DNA from: Clostridiaceae bacterium
Lineage (GTDB): Bacteria > Bacillota > Clostridia > Lachnospirales > Lachnospiraceae
Length of the DNA stretch: 17,110 bases
NCBI GenBank assembly: GCA_018378255.1
Contig: JAGZXV010000127.1
Coordinates: forward strand, 1-17,110
Direction of reading: 5' to 3'
In this document: positions 7,567-13,727 of the stretch, piece after piece
Numbering within the stretch: the first letter of the stretch is position 1
Layout: each line of letters begins with the position of its first letter
The notes under the pieces: generated by a model
Told to the model about the DNA's origin: nothing
The model's input: the letters and a program-made list of their open reading frames with translations, nothing else
The model's database searches: none
Program-made: the position numbers and the translations under genes

Positions 7567-7988
7567 CTTTGGTGGCGGGGGTAACGCTATGAATCCCGGG
7601 AAGATGGGGTGTGGGGCAGTCTGGGACGGAGGCGGCGGTTTTTCACCGGAGGGGGCCGGGCCTGCAGAAGGCTGGAGCACGGTTCGTGGTTTCAGCTCAT
7701 GGTGGAGGCCGGGGCAGTTCTATGGCTGAAAGGAAGTGAAATGAAGGGGAAAGTGCTGACCACCAAGTCAGCACTTTAGAGAACCTGAATCGAAAATTTC
7801 TTCAGAAATTCTTCGATTCAGGTTCTCGGTACCCTTCATTTCCCTTCTTTTATGTCCTAGAGATGCCCCCGCAAAAACCATGAGCCGTCATCCTGAAAAG
7901 CCCTCCGGCGTTCCCTGTTCCCGGCCCATCCCGCCGCGTTCCGCCCGGTCTCACGCCCTCTTTTCTGCGTAACGTTCTCCAGCTAAAG
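7567..7988. repeat. Long imperfect palindrome filling a convergent intergenic gap
   Basis: The 457-nt gap 7548-8004 has no plausible gene. Its outer arms pair inexactly around a centre near 7790. GCTCATGGT (7695-7703) matches ACCATGAGC (7877-7885), and GGGCCGGG (7653-7660) matches CCCGGCCC (7920-7927). The stretch between these blocks is 34 nt in both arms and roughly half identical. Further out, CGGGGCA (7710-7716) matches TGCCCCCG (7864-7871). The GGGACGGA and GCGGCGG blocks at 7623-7638 match 7931-7948 with small indels, and GTAACGC (7581-7587) matches 7967-7973. The left arm is G-rich and the right arm C-rich, unlike the flanking genes. This could be a decayed mobile element, a structured RNA or a large bidirectional terminator; I do not recognise it. 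Confidence 0.6.
7729..7851. repeat. Three-way-junction palindromic core element
   Basis: Three nested stems are exact enough to read by eye. The outer stem pairs 7729-7748 with 7832-7851: 20 positions with one mismatch and one G-T pair. Inside it, hairpin A is AAAGTGCTGAC (7750-7760) / GTCAGCACTTT (7767-7777), a perfect 11 bp with loop CACCAA. Hairpin B pairs GAGAACCTGAATCGAA (7779-7794) with TTCGATTCAGGTTCTC (7812-7827). After one bulged C it continues with AATTTC/GAAATT around loop TTCA. Joints are one or a few bases (G7749, A7778, GGTA 7828-7831). Either strand folds the same way. It lies between the stop codons of two convergent genes, so it may also stop transcription from both sides. 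Confidence 0.85.
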
Positions 7989-8004
7989 ACCAATTATACA
8001 AAAA

Positions 8005-9411
8005 CTACAACTTAAATCCAAAGTAACGAACTGCATTATTATAAGCAATATCCTCAACCAAACTCTTCAATGATTTCATATCAGCCGGATACTCCCCATT
8101 TTCAACCCATGCGCCGAAGATATCACAGAGGATTCTTCTGAAGTAATCATGTCTTGTGTAGGAGATGAAGCTTCTGGAATCTGTCAGCATACCGATAAAG
8201 TTGCCCAGGCATCCCAGGTTTGCAAGGCTTGTGATCTGCTCTGTCATGCCGATCTTGTGATCGTTGAACCACCATGCGGAACCATGCTGGATTTTGCCTG
8301 CCATGGTGGGATCCTGGAAACAGCCGAGGATGGAGCCGATGGAAGCGTTGTCATTTGGGTTCAAGGAATAAAGTACTGTTTTCGGAACTTCGTCAGTAGC
8401 GCTGAGTGCATTTAAGAAGTCAGCCATTTCTGAAGAAGGAGCGTAGTTGTTGATGCAGTCGAAGCCGGTGTCTGCGCCCAGTTTTTCAAACATGAGTGCG
8501 TTGTTGTCACGTTTGCATCCATAATGAAGCTGCATTACCCAGCCGCGTTTGTGATATTCTTTTGCAACGAATAACATGAAAGCCGTTTTATATTTTAATT
8601 CTTCCTCACGGGTGATGGCCTGGCCGGAAATACCTTTTGCGAAGATGGCGTTTAATTCTTCCTCAGAAGCGGGAGCGTACATCACATATTCTAATGCATG
8701 GTCTGAAACAAGGCATCCGCGTTCTGCAAAATAATCCATGCGGACCTGAAGCGCTTTTTTCATGGAATCCAGATCTTTGATTTCCACGCCGCTCACTTCT
8801 GATAATTTAGCGATGTAAGGAACAAATGTTGGTTTTTCAATATTCATGGCCTTGTCCGGTCTCCAGGCTGGAAGAACCTGAACATCAAAGGTGGTATCAG
8901 CTGCAATTTTATCATGCCATTCCAGTGAATCCACAGGATCGTCGGTCGTACAGATCAGGGTAACACCGGACTGCTTGATGATGTTGCGGACAGTCATGGA
9001 AGATTCCTGTAATTTGGCGTTGCAGAGATTCCATACTTCTTCAGCAGTATCTCCATTCAAATATCCGGTATATCCGAAATATTTCTGTAATTCCAAATGG
9101 CTCCAGTGATACAGCGGGTTGCCGATCAGTTTTGGCATTGTCTCAGCCCATTTCTGGAATTTTTCCCTGTCGCTGGCATCTCCGGTGATGTATGTTTCAT
9201 CCACTCCGTTAGAACGCATCTGACGCCATTTGTAATGGTCGCCGCCCAGCCATACCTGAGTGATGTTGTCAAATTTCCTGTCCTCAAAGATTTCCTGAGG
9301 GTTGATGTGGCAGTGGTAGTCTAAGATTGGCATCTTTTCTGCGTAATCATGATACAGGGTTTTTGCCGTATCGGTGGATAATAAGAAATCTTTGTCCATA
9401 AATGCTTTCAT
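8005..9411 (-). CDS. uxaC: Glucuronate (uronate) isomerase
   Basis: Uronate isomerase, EC 5.3.1.12, converting D-glucuronate to D-fructuronate and D-galacturonate to D-tagaturonate, the first step of cytoplasmic hexuronate catabolism. 468 aa, close to the 470 of the E. coli enzyme. It belongs to the amidohydrolase-like TIM-barrel superfamily; the metal-site HxH motif is visible near the N-terminus (ILDYHCHINPQEI, His33 and His35). Other typical segments are NPLYHWSHLELQKYFG, TTDDPVDSLEWH, WVMQLHYGCKRDNN and SLNPNDNASIGS. AAGGAGG (complement of 9421-9427) lies 9 nt before the ATG. The gene starts 20 nt after the LacI-family regulator gene ends, so the two form an operon read leftward, controlled from the divergent promoter region near 10480. 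uxaA on the opposite side shares that region. Confidence 0.97.
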   Translation of the reverse strand: MKAFMDKDFLLSTDTAKTLYHDYAEKMPILDYHCHINPQEIFEDRKFDNITQVWLGGDHYKWRQMRSNGVDETYITGDASDREKFQKWAETMPKLIGNPLYHWSHLELQKYFGYTGYLNGDTAEEVWNLCNAKLQESSMTVRNIIKQSGVTLICTTDDPVDSLEWHDKIAADTTFDVQVLPAWRPDKAMNIEKPTFVPYIAKLSEVSGVEIKDLDSMKKALQVRMDYFAERGCLVSDHALEYVMYAPASEEELNAIFAKGISGQAITREEELKYKTAFMLFVAKEYHKRGWVMQLHYGCKRDNNALMFEKLGADTGFDCINNYAPSSEMADFLNALSATDEVPKTVLYSLNPNDNASIGSILGCFQDPTMAGKIQHGSAWWFNDHKIGMTEQITSLANLGCLGNFIGMLTDSRSFISYTRHDYFRRILCDIFGAWVENGEYPADMKSLKSLVEDIAYNNAVRYFGFKL

Positions 9412-9431
9412 GTTTAAAATCCTCCTTAAAT

Positions 9432-10433
9432 TTAGAAATTAGTTGTATCTCTTTTTATTAAATCGGCTGCAACTGTGGTTTTGCTTGGTACGTTGCCGCC
9501 ATTAAAAACGCCCATCAGCGTATTGATGGTAGTGGTGCAGAGCGCCTCGACCTTATTGTCAACGGATGTGATTTCAGGATCGGTGCATAATGAATAGATG
9601 GAATTATTATAACCCACAATGCTGAGATCATCAGGAATTTTAAGACCTTTTACATGGGCATATTTGACAGCTCCTACGGCCAGCTCATCCGCAGCTGTGA
9701 GGACCGCATCGAAATGCAGCCCTGATTCATGGAGCCGGATCAGCAGATCTTTTGCGGAAACCAGATCTTTGGGGCATAAATGGATATATGCGTCATCCGC
9801 CTCCTGATTGTTATCCCGCAAGGCGTTTTTATAACCCTGAAGTTTATTGAGGCCGCTGTAGGACACGCTGTTATAAAGATAGAGAATTTGTTTTTTCCCG
9901 GACCGGATCAACAAATCGGCGGCCTGATAGGTGGCGAAAACATCGTCACAGACCGTACAGTAGATATTCTCACCTTCCAGAAAGCCGTTTACCAGCATGA
10001 TGGGAAGTTCTTTGGCTGCGTCCAGAATGTAGGAATTATCCTTTGCCTTGGATTCTATGAATTGGGAACCGGCCAGGATAATTGCATCCACACGTTTGGA
10101 GCGGAGCAGGTCAATATACTTTTTTTTCGTTTCCAGAAGATTGCCGGTACAGCAAAGAATGGAATCATAACCGTTGCTGCGCAGTTCCCGTTCCAGATAA
10201 TAAATGGCATTGGCCAGATAGGGATCAGAAGAGTCGGAACACATGATTCCAATGGTTTTCATGGTGCCAAGTCCCAGACCGCGGGCAAATACATTAGGGG
10301 TGTAGCCGAGTTCATCCATGACGGCGAGAACCCGTTTTCGTGTTTTCTCACTGACGTTGGGATTACCGTTCAAAACTCTTGATACGGTAGCGATGGATAC
10401 CTGGGCTTTTTCTGATACGTCGTAAATGTTCAA
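9432..10433 (-). CDS. LacI-family transcriptional regulator of the uxa genes
   Basis: DNA-binding repressor of the LacI/GalR family, 333 aa. The N-terminal helix-turn-helix is IYDVSEKAQVSIATVSRVLNG, followed by NPNVSEKTRKRVLAVMDELGYTPN and the hinge helix ARGL. Residues about 60-330 form the periplasmic-binding-protein-like sensor domain. The start is TTG at 10433: upstream in the same frame there is a stop at 10461-10463 and no ATG or GTG, the protein begins exactly where LacI proteins do, and AGAGG (complement of 10441-10445) lies 7 nt away. It is first in an operon with uxaC and faces uxaA. Two identical palindromes in the shared upstream region are its probable operators, giving autoregulation. 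The inducer is presumably a hexuronate or pathway intermediate (inference). The role resembles UxuR/ExuR. Confidence 0.93.
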   Translation of the reverse strand: MNIYDVSEKAQVSIATVSRVLNGNPNVSEKTRKRVLAVMDELGYTPNVFARGLGLGTMKTIGIMCSDSSDPYLANAIYYLERELRSNGYDSILCCTGNLLETKKKYIDLLRSKRVDAIILAGSQFIESKAKDNSYILDAAKELPIMLVNGFLEGENIYCTVCDDVFATYQAADLLIRSGKKQILYLYNSVSYSGLNKLQGYKNALRDNNQEADDAYIHLCPKDLVSAKDLLIRLHESGLHFDAVLTAADELAVGAVKYAHVKGLKIPDDLSIVGYNNSIYSLCTDPEITSVDNKVEALCTTTINTLMGVFNGGNVPSKTTVAADLIKRDTTNF

Positions 10434-10451
10434 ATCATCACCTCTACATTC

Positions 10452-10465
10452 TGTAAGTACTTACA
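10452..10465. promoter_or_regulatory. LacI-family operator O1 (lacI-uxaC side)
   Basis: Perfect 14-bp palindrome TGTAAGTACTTACA. It lies 10 nt past the -10 of the leftward promoter, over the start of the lacI-uxaC transcript. An identical copy lies at 10555-10568, 103 bp away centre to centre. Confidence 0.8.
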
Positions 10466-10475
10466 ACTTAGGTTT

Positions 10476-10504
10476 ATTATACATATATACCATTAAAAAT
10501 GCAA
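10476..10504 (-). promoter_or_regulatory. Promoter of the lacI-uxaC operon
   Basis: On the minus strand: TTGCAT (complement of 10499-10504), 17-nt spacer, consensus TATAAT (complement of 10476-10481). The predicted start falls just before or within operator O1. Confidence 0.8.
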
Positions 10505-10519
10505 GAGCTTTGCATTTTT
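10495..10519. repeat. Central inverted repeat between the divergent promoters
   Basis: AAAAATGCAA (10495-10504) and TTGCATTTTT (10510-10519) form a perfect 10-bp inverted repeat around GAGCT. Its left arm contains the -35 of the lacI promoter. It sits almost midway between the two operators and may bind a second regulator, or may only be AT-rich promoter sequence. Confidence 0.5.
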
Positions 10520-10522
10520 TTA

Positions 10523-10551
10523 TTGACTTTGGTTCCTGGATTTTGTAGAAT
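10523..10551 (+). promoter_or_regulatory. Promoter of uxaA
   Basis: TTGACT (10523-10528), 17-nt spacer, TAGAAT (10546-10551). Operator O2 begins 3 nt after the -10, so bound repressor would cover the transcription start. Confidence 0.8.
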
Positions 10552-10554
10552 ATT

Positions 10555-10568
10555 TGTAAGTACTTACA
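10555..10568. promoter_or_regulatory. LacI-family operator O2 (uxaA side)
   Basis: Second perfect copy of TGTAAGTACTTACA, directly after the uxaA -10. With O1 it brackets the divergent promoters about ten helical turns apart, which would allow a DNA loop. Confidence 0.8.
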
Positions 10569-10613
10569 TTAATTTTATGACTTCTAATTTATAGAAAGCA
10601 GGAGATGAGCAGG

Positions 10614-12095
10614 ATGCAGGATATTATCAGGATTCATGAGGATGACAATGTAGCGGTTGCATTAAGGCCGATTGCCAAGGGGGAAGTGCTGAATGTAAAC
10701 GGTATTTCCGTAACGACGGCAGAGGAAATTCCCCAGGGGCATAAGTTTGCCGTCAAACCGGTCAAAGCGGGAGAAGAAGTGGTGAAGTATGGCTTCCGCA
10801 TTGGGTTTGCAAAAGAGGATGTGGACGCAGGACAGTGGATTCATGTCCACAACCTGAAGACAGCTTTGGGAGATCTGTTGGAATACAGCTACCAGCCTCA
10901 GCCGTCTGCGTTAAAGGAAACGGAACATGTCTGTTTTGACGGCTTCAGAAGGGCCGACGGCAAAGTCGGAGTGAGGAATGAGATCTGGATCATCCCAACG
11001 GTAGGATGTGTGAATTCCATCGCCCAGGAGTTGGAAAGACAGGCTAAAAAATTTGTCAAAGGAACGGTGGAAGACGTTATTTCTTTCCCGCATCCGTATG
11101 GATGTTCACAAATGGGGGATGATCAGGAGAATACGAGAAAAGTTTTGGCCGATATGATCAACCATCCCAATGCAGCAGGCGTTCTGGTTCTGGGTCTGGG
11201 CTGTGAAAACAGCAATATCCCTATTTTAATGGATTATATCGGGGAATATGATGAGCAGCGGGTGAAATTCCTTCAATGTCAGGATGTGGAAGATGAGATG
11301 GAAGCCGCTATGAAACTTCTGGAAGAGCTGGCAGTCTATGCCGGAGCATTTTCAAGGGAAAAGATCGATGCAGGCGAACTGGTTATCGGTATGAAATGCG
11401 GCGGATCAGACGGATTGTCGGGAATCACGGCAAATCCTACGGTAGGGGCATTTTCTGATCTTCTGATTTCTAAAGGAGGGACCACTATATTGACGGAGGT
11501 TCCTGAGATGTTCGGAGCTGAGACCATTTTGATGAACCGGTGTGAGACACCGGAGCTGTTTGAAAAAACGGTTTCATTGATTAACGATTTTAAGAATTAT
11601 TTTAAGAGCCACAACCAGACTATATATGAGAACCCATCGCCGGGAAATAAAAAGGGCGGAATCTCCACTCTGGAAGATAAATCCCTGGGCTGTACCCAGA
11701 AATCAGGAAGCGCTCCGGTAAAGGGCGTGCTGGCCTATGCAGAGCCGGTCAAGGTAAAGGGATTGAACCTTTTAAGCGCTCCCGGCAATGATCTGGTGGC
11801 TTCCACGGCGCTGGCAGTTTCCGGCGCACATATCGTCTTGTTTACTACGGGACGAGGAACACCGTTTGCATCACCGGTGCCTACGGTTAAGATTTCCAGC
11901 AATTCCACTCTTGCAGGGCACAAGAATAACTGGATTGATTTTAATGCAGGTCCTGTTGTGGAAGATTCCAATATTGAAGAGATGGGACAAAAGCTGTTTG
12001 ACTATGTATTGGAAGTGGCTTCCGGAAAAAAAGTGAAGGCAGAAGAAGCCGGATTTCATGATATGGCAATTTTTAAACAGGGAGTTACTTTATAA
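10614..12095 (+). CDS. uxaA: Altronate dehydratase
   Basis: Altronate dehydratase, EC 4.2.1.7, removing water from D-altronate to give 2-keto-3-deoxygluconate. It is an iron-dependent enzyme of the UxaA/GarD family. 493 aa from the chosen start, normal for UxaA. An N-terminal SAF domain (about 1-95, with HEDDNVAVAL, IPQGHKFA and HVHNLKT) is joined to the dehydratase domain. Landmarks there are HPYGCSQMGDDQENT, VLGLGCENSN, GMKCGGSDGLSGITANP, LSAPGNDLVASTA, FTTGRGTPFASPVPTVK and KNNWIDFNAG. I prefer ATG 10614 to the in-frame ATG 10605: AGGAG (10600-10604) abuts 10605 but is 9 nt from 10614, and E. coli UxaA starts at the equivalent residue. It diverges from lacI-uxaC and carries operator O2 at its promoter. 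The tagaturonate reductase that would feed it (UxaB) is absent here. Confidence 0.96.
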   Translation: MQDIIRIHEDDNVAVALRPIAKGEVLNVNGISVTTAEEIPQGHKFAVKPVKAGEEVVKYGFRIGFAKEDVDAGQWIHVHNLKTALGDLLEYSYQPQPSALKETEHVCFDGFRRADGKVGVRNEIWIIPTVGCVNSIAQELERQAKKFVKGTVEDVISFPHPYGCSQMGDDQENTRKVLADMINHPNAAGVLVLGLGCENSNIPILMDYIGEYDEQRVKFLQCQDVEDEMEAAMKLLEELAVYAGAFSREKIDAGELVIGMKCGGSDGLSGITANPTVGAFSDLLISKGGTTILTEVPEMFGAETILMNRCETPELFEKTVSLINDFKNYFKSHNQTIYENPSPGNKKGGISTLEDKSLGCTQKSGSAPVKGVLAYAEPVKVKGLNLLSAPGNDLVASTALAVSGAHIVLFTTGRGTPFASPVPTVKISSNSTLAGHKNNWIDFNAGPVVEDSNIEEMGQKLFDYVLEVASGKKVKAEEAGFHDMAIFKQGVTL

Positions 12096-12100
12096 TCCGG

Positions 12101-12129
12101 TTGCATGGTTCAGAAAACATGGGTATACT
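12101..12129 (+). promoter_or_regulatory. Promoter of the IclR-family gene
   Basis: TTGCAT (12101-12106), 17-nt spacer, TATACT (12124-12129), directly after the uxaA stop. No terminator is visible between uxaA and this gene, so read-through from uxaA is also possible. Confidence 0.65.
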
Positions 12130-12162
12130 GAGGGTAGAGACTTATGAAAAGGGGACTTGAAC

Positions 12163-12924
12163 ATGAAACTGAACAGGACAACACAGCGGACCGTGGAAAT
12201 CTTAAAGATGGTTTCCAAGAATCCGGAGGGGATTACATTGGATGAGATCTGCGAGAGCATGAACCTGCCAAAGACCAGCGCTTATGATATCGTGACCACA
12301 TTGGGTGAGATGGGCATGGTTAATGTTCTGCGGGGCCAGAAGCAGAGATATACCATCGGGCTCACTGCATACCGGATCGGCATCAATTATACCAATAACC
12401 TGGATTTTATCGGAACCATAGAACCGCAGCTGCGTGCTTTTGCGAAAGAGGTGGGAAAAACCGTCTTTTTCGGTACGCGTTCAGGCCATGAGATCGTGTA
12501 TATCTGTAAGTTTGAACCGGAAAATCCCATTATCACGACATCGACCGTAGGTTCCAAAAATCCGATGTACTGCACTTCCCTGGGAAAAGCAATACTGGCG
12601 TTTACGGAAGAGGAAACCAGAGATGAGATTTTAAACAAGATAAAATTCCAGAAGAAGACGGAGAACACCATCTTGTCGGCGGGCGCTCTGTTAGAGGAGC
12701 TTGAAAAGGTGCGGCAGAAGGGATATGCTCTGGATGCCAGAGAGGTGGAGGATCATATGGAGTGTGTGGGCGCTCCTGTGTTCGGACCGGATGGAAACGT
12801 GCTGGGAGCGATCAGCATCTCCAGTTTGTACAAGCCTTCGGAAGATTATGAAGCCCTGGGGCTGCTTGCCAAAGAAAAAGCGGGTGAAGTTTCTAAATTA
12901 TTAGGATTTCTTGGAAAAATATAG
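12163..12924 (+). CDS. IclR-family transcriptional regulator (KdgR-like role)
   Basis: Regulator of the IclR family, 253 aa. An N-terminal winged helix-turn-helix (about 8-65: TQRTVEILKMV, GITLDEICESMNLPKTSAYDIVTTLGEMGMV, then the wing RYTIG) is followed by the effector domain of about 180 residues, which includes TVGSKNPMYCTSLGKAILAF, AREVEDHMECVGAPVFGPDGNVLGAISIS. Start chosen at ATG 12163: AAGGGG (12149-12154) is 8 nt away, whereas an alternative in-frame TTG at 12157 would be only 2 nt from it. It lies between uxaA and kdgA, and the kdgA promoter region holds paired palindromes suited to an IclR dimer. I infer that it controls kdgA-kdgK in response to 2-keto-3-deoxygluconate or a relative, as KdgR does in enterobacteria. 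The ligand is not shown by the sequence. Confidence 0.9.
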   Translation: MKLNRTTQRTVEILKMVSKNPEGITLDEICESMNLPKTSAYDIVTTLGEMGMVNVLRGQKQRYTIGLTAYRIGINYTNNLDFIGTIEPQLRAFAKEVGKTVFFGTRSGHEIVYICKFEPENPIITTSTVGSKNPMYCTSLGKAILAFTEEETRDEILNKIKFQKKTENTILSAGALLEELEKVRQKGYALDAREVEDHMECVGAPVFGPDGNVLGAISISSLYKPSEDYEALGLLAKEKAGEVSKLLGFLGKI

Positions 12925-12934
12925 GGATTTGATG

Positions 12935-12963
12935 TTGACAAATGGACTGGTAACTATTAATAT
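12935..12963 (+). promoter_or_regulatory. Strong promoter of kdgA-kdgK
   Basis: Consensus TTGACA (12935-12940), 17-nt spacer, TAATAT (12958-12963). The transcription start would be near 12970, just before two palindromic sites. Confidence 0.85.
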
Positions 12964-12975
12964 TTAAGTATAAAA

Positions 12976-13006
12976 TCGTATTTATGAAAGTGAATCGTAT
13001 ATACGA
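12976..13006. promoter_or_regulatory. Tandem operator candidate for the IclR-family regulator
   Basis: TCGTATATACGA (12995-13006) is a perfect 12-bp palindrome. A 10-of-12 copy, TCGTATTTATGA (12976-12987), lies 19 bp upstream centre to centre. Both lie between the predicted transcription start and the kdgA ribosome binding site, a repressor position. Assignment to the adjacent IclR gene is inference. Confidence 0.6.
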
Positions 13007-13029
13007 ATAAGAAAGAGAGAGGAATAATC

Positions 13030-13680
13030 ATGAAAAAAGAACAAGTTATTTCAAAAATGAAAGAACAGTGTTTGGTTGCCGTTGTTCGTGCAAAGAACTT
13101 AGAGCAGGGCGAAAAAGTAGTTGACGCTATCATCAAAGGCGGCATCAATTTCATCGAAATTACTATGACTATGGATGAAGGAAACCCGGTTGAGTTCATT
13201 CAGCTCATGTCTAACAAATATAGATCCAATCCAGATGTCGTAATCGGTGCAGGTACCGTACTGGATCCTGAAACAGCAAGAGCAGTCATCCTTGCTGGCG
13301 CTAACTATGTTGTGAGCCCGGGCTTAAACGTAGAGACCATCAAACTCTGCAACCGTTACAGAGTTCCGATGCTTCCAGGCGTTATGACACCAACCGAAGC
13401 GATCACAGCATTAGAAGCAGGATGTGATGTGATTAAAGTGTTCCCAGGCAACATTGTAGGACCGGCAGCGATCAGCTCCTTCAAGGGACCTCTTCCACAG
13501 GGCGAGTTCATGCCTTCAGGCGGCGTGGATGTAGACAACGTGGACAAGTGGCTGAAAGCAGGCGCTTGTGCAGTTGGTACAGGAAGCAGCCTTACCAAGG
13601 GCGCTAAGACAGGCGACTTTGATGCAGTTACAGCAAAAGCTCAGGAATTCGTTGCAGCAGTTGCAGCAGCGCGCGCATAA
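13030..13680 (+). CDS. kdgA: KDPG / 4-hydroxy-2-oxoglutarate aldolase
   Basis: Class I (Schiff-base) aldolase splitting 2-keto-3-deoxy-6-phosphogluconate into pyruvate and glyceraldehyde-3-phosphate, EC 4.1.2.14. 216 aa, a TIM barrel of the Eda/KdgA family. The Schiff-base lysine is Lys136 in GCDVIKVFPG, and the proton-relay glutamate is Glu43 in FIEITMTM. Arg20 (VAVVRAK), GAGTVLD, VVSPGLN, PGVMTPTEA and MPSGGVDVDNV build the phosphate and pyruvate sites. GAGAGAGG just upstream serves ATG 13030. The gene has a strong promoter with tandem palindromes, and its arginine codons are only AGA, CGT or CGC, the pattern of a highly expressed gene. kdgK follows after 47 nt and supplies its substrate. 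KDPG specificity is inferred mainly from that neighbour. Confidence 0.95.
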   Translation: MKKEQVISKMKEQCLVAVVRAKNLEQGEKVVDAIIKGGINFIEITMTMDEGNPVEFIQLMSNKYRSNPDVVIGAGTVLDPETARAVILAGANYVVSPGLNVETIKLCNRYRVPMLPGVMTPTEAITALEAGCDVIKVFPGNIVGPAAISSFKGPLPQGEFMPSGGVDVDNVDKWLKAGACAVGTGSSLTKGAKTGDFDAVTAKAQEFVAAVAAARA

Positions 13681-13727
13681 ATCAGAAACAAAAGAACCAT
13701 ATTATTCATATATAAGGAGATTATAAA

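Noticed and set aside
7477..7680. Proline-rich open frame on the minus strand at the GNAT end
   Set aside because: Its composition comes from the G-rich palindrome arm; no start signal and no recognisable protein.
9780..10382. 200-codon plus-strand frame inside the LacI-family gene
   Set aside because: Antisense to a well-supported regulator, no ribosome binding site and no family resemblance.
10605..10613. Alternative uxaA start at the upstream ATG
   Set aside because: The Shine-Dalgarno AGGAG abuts it with no spacer; the ATG at 10614 has proper spacing and matches the family N-terminus.
12990..13005. Catabolite-response element (cre) upstream of kdgA
   Set aside because: A TGAA...CG string is present, but the central CG is one base out of register with the cre consensus; the palindrome fits a local operator better.
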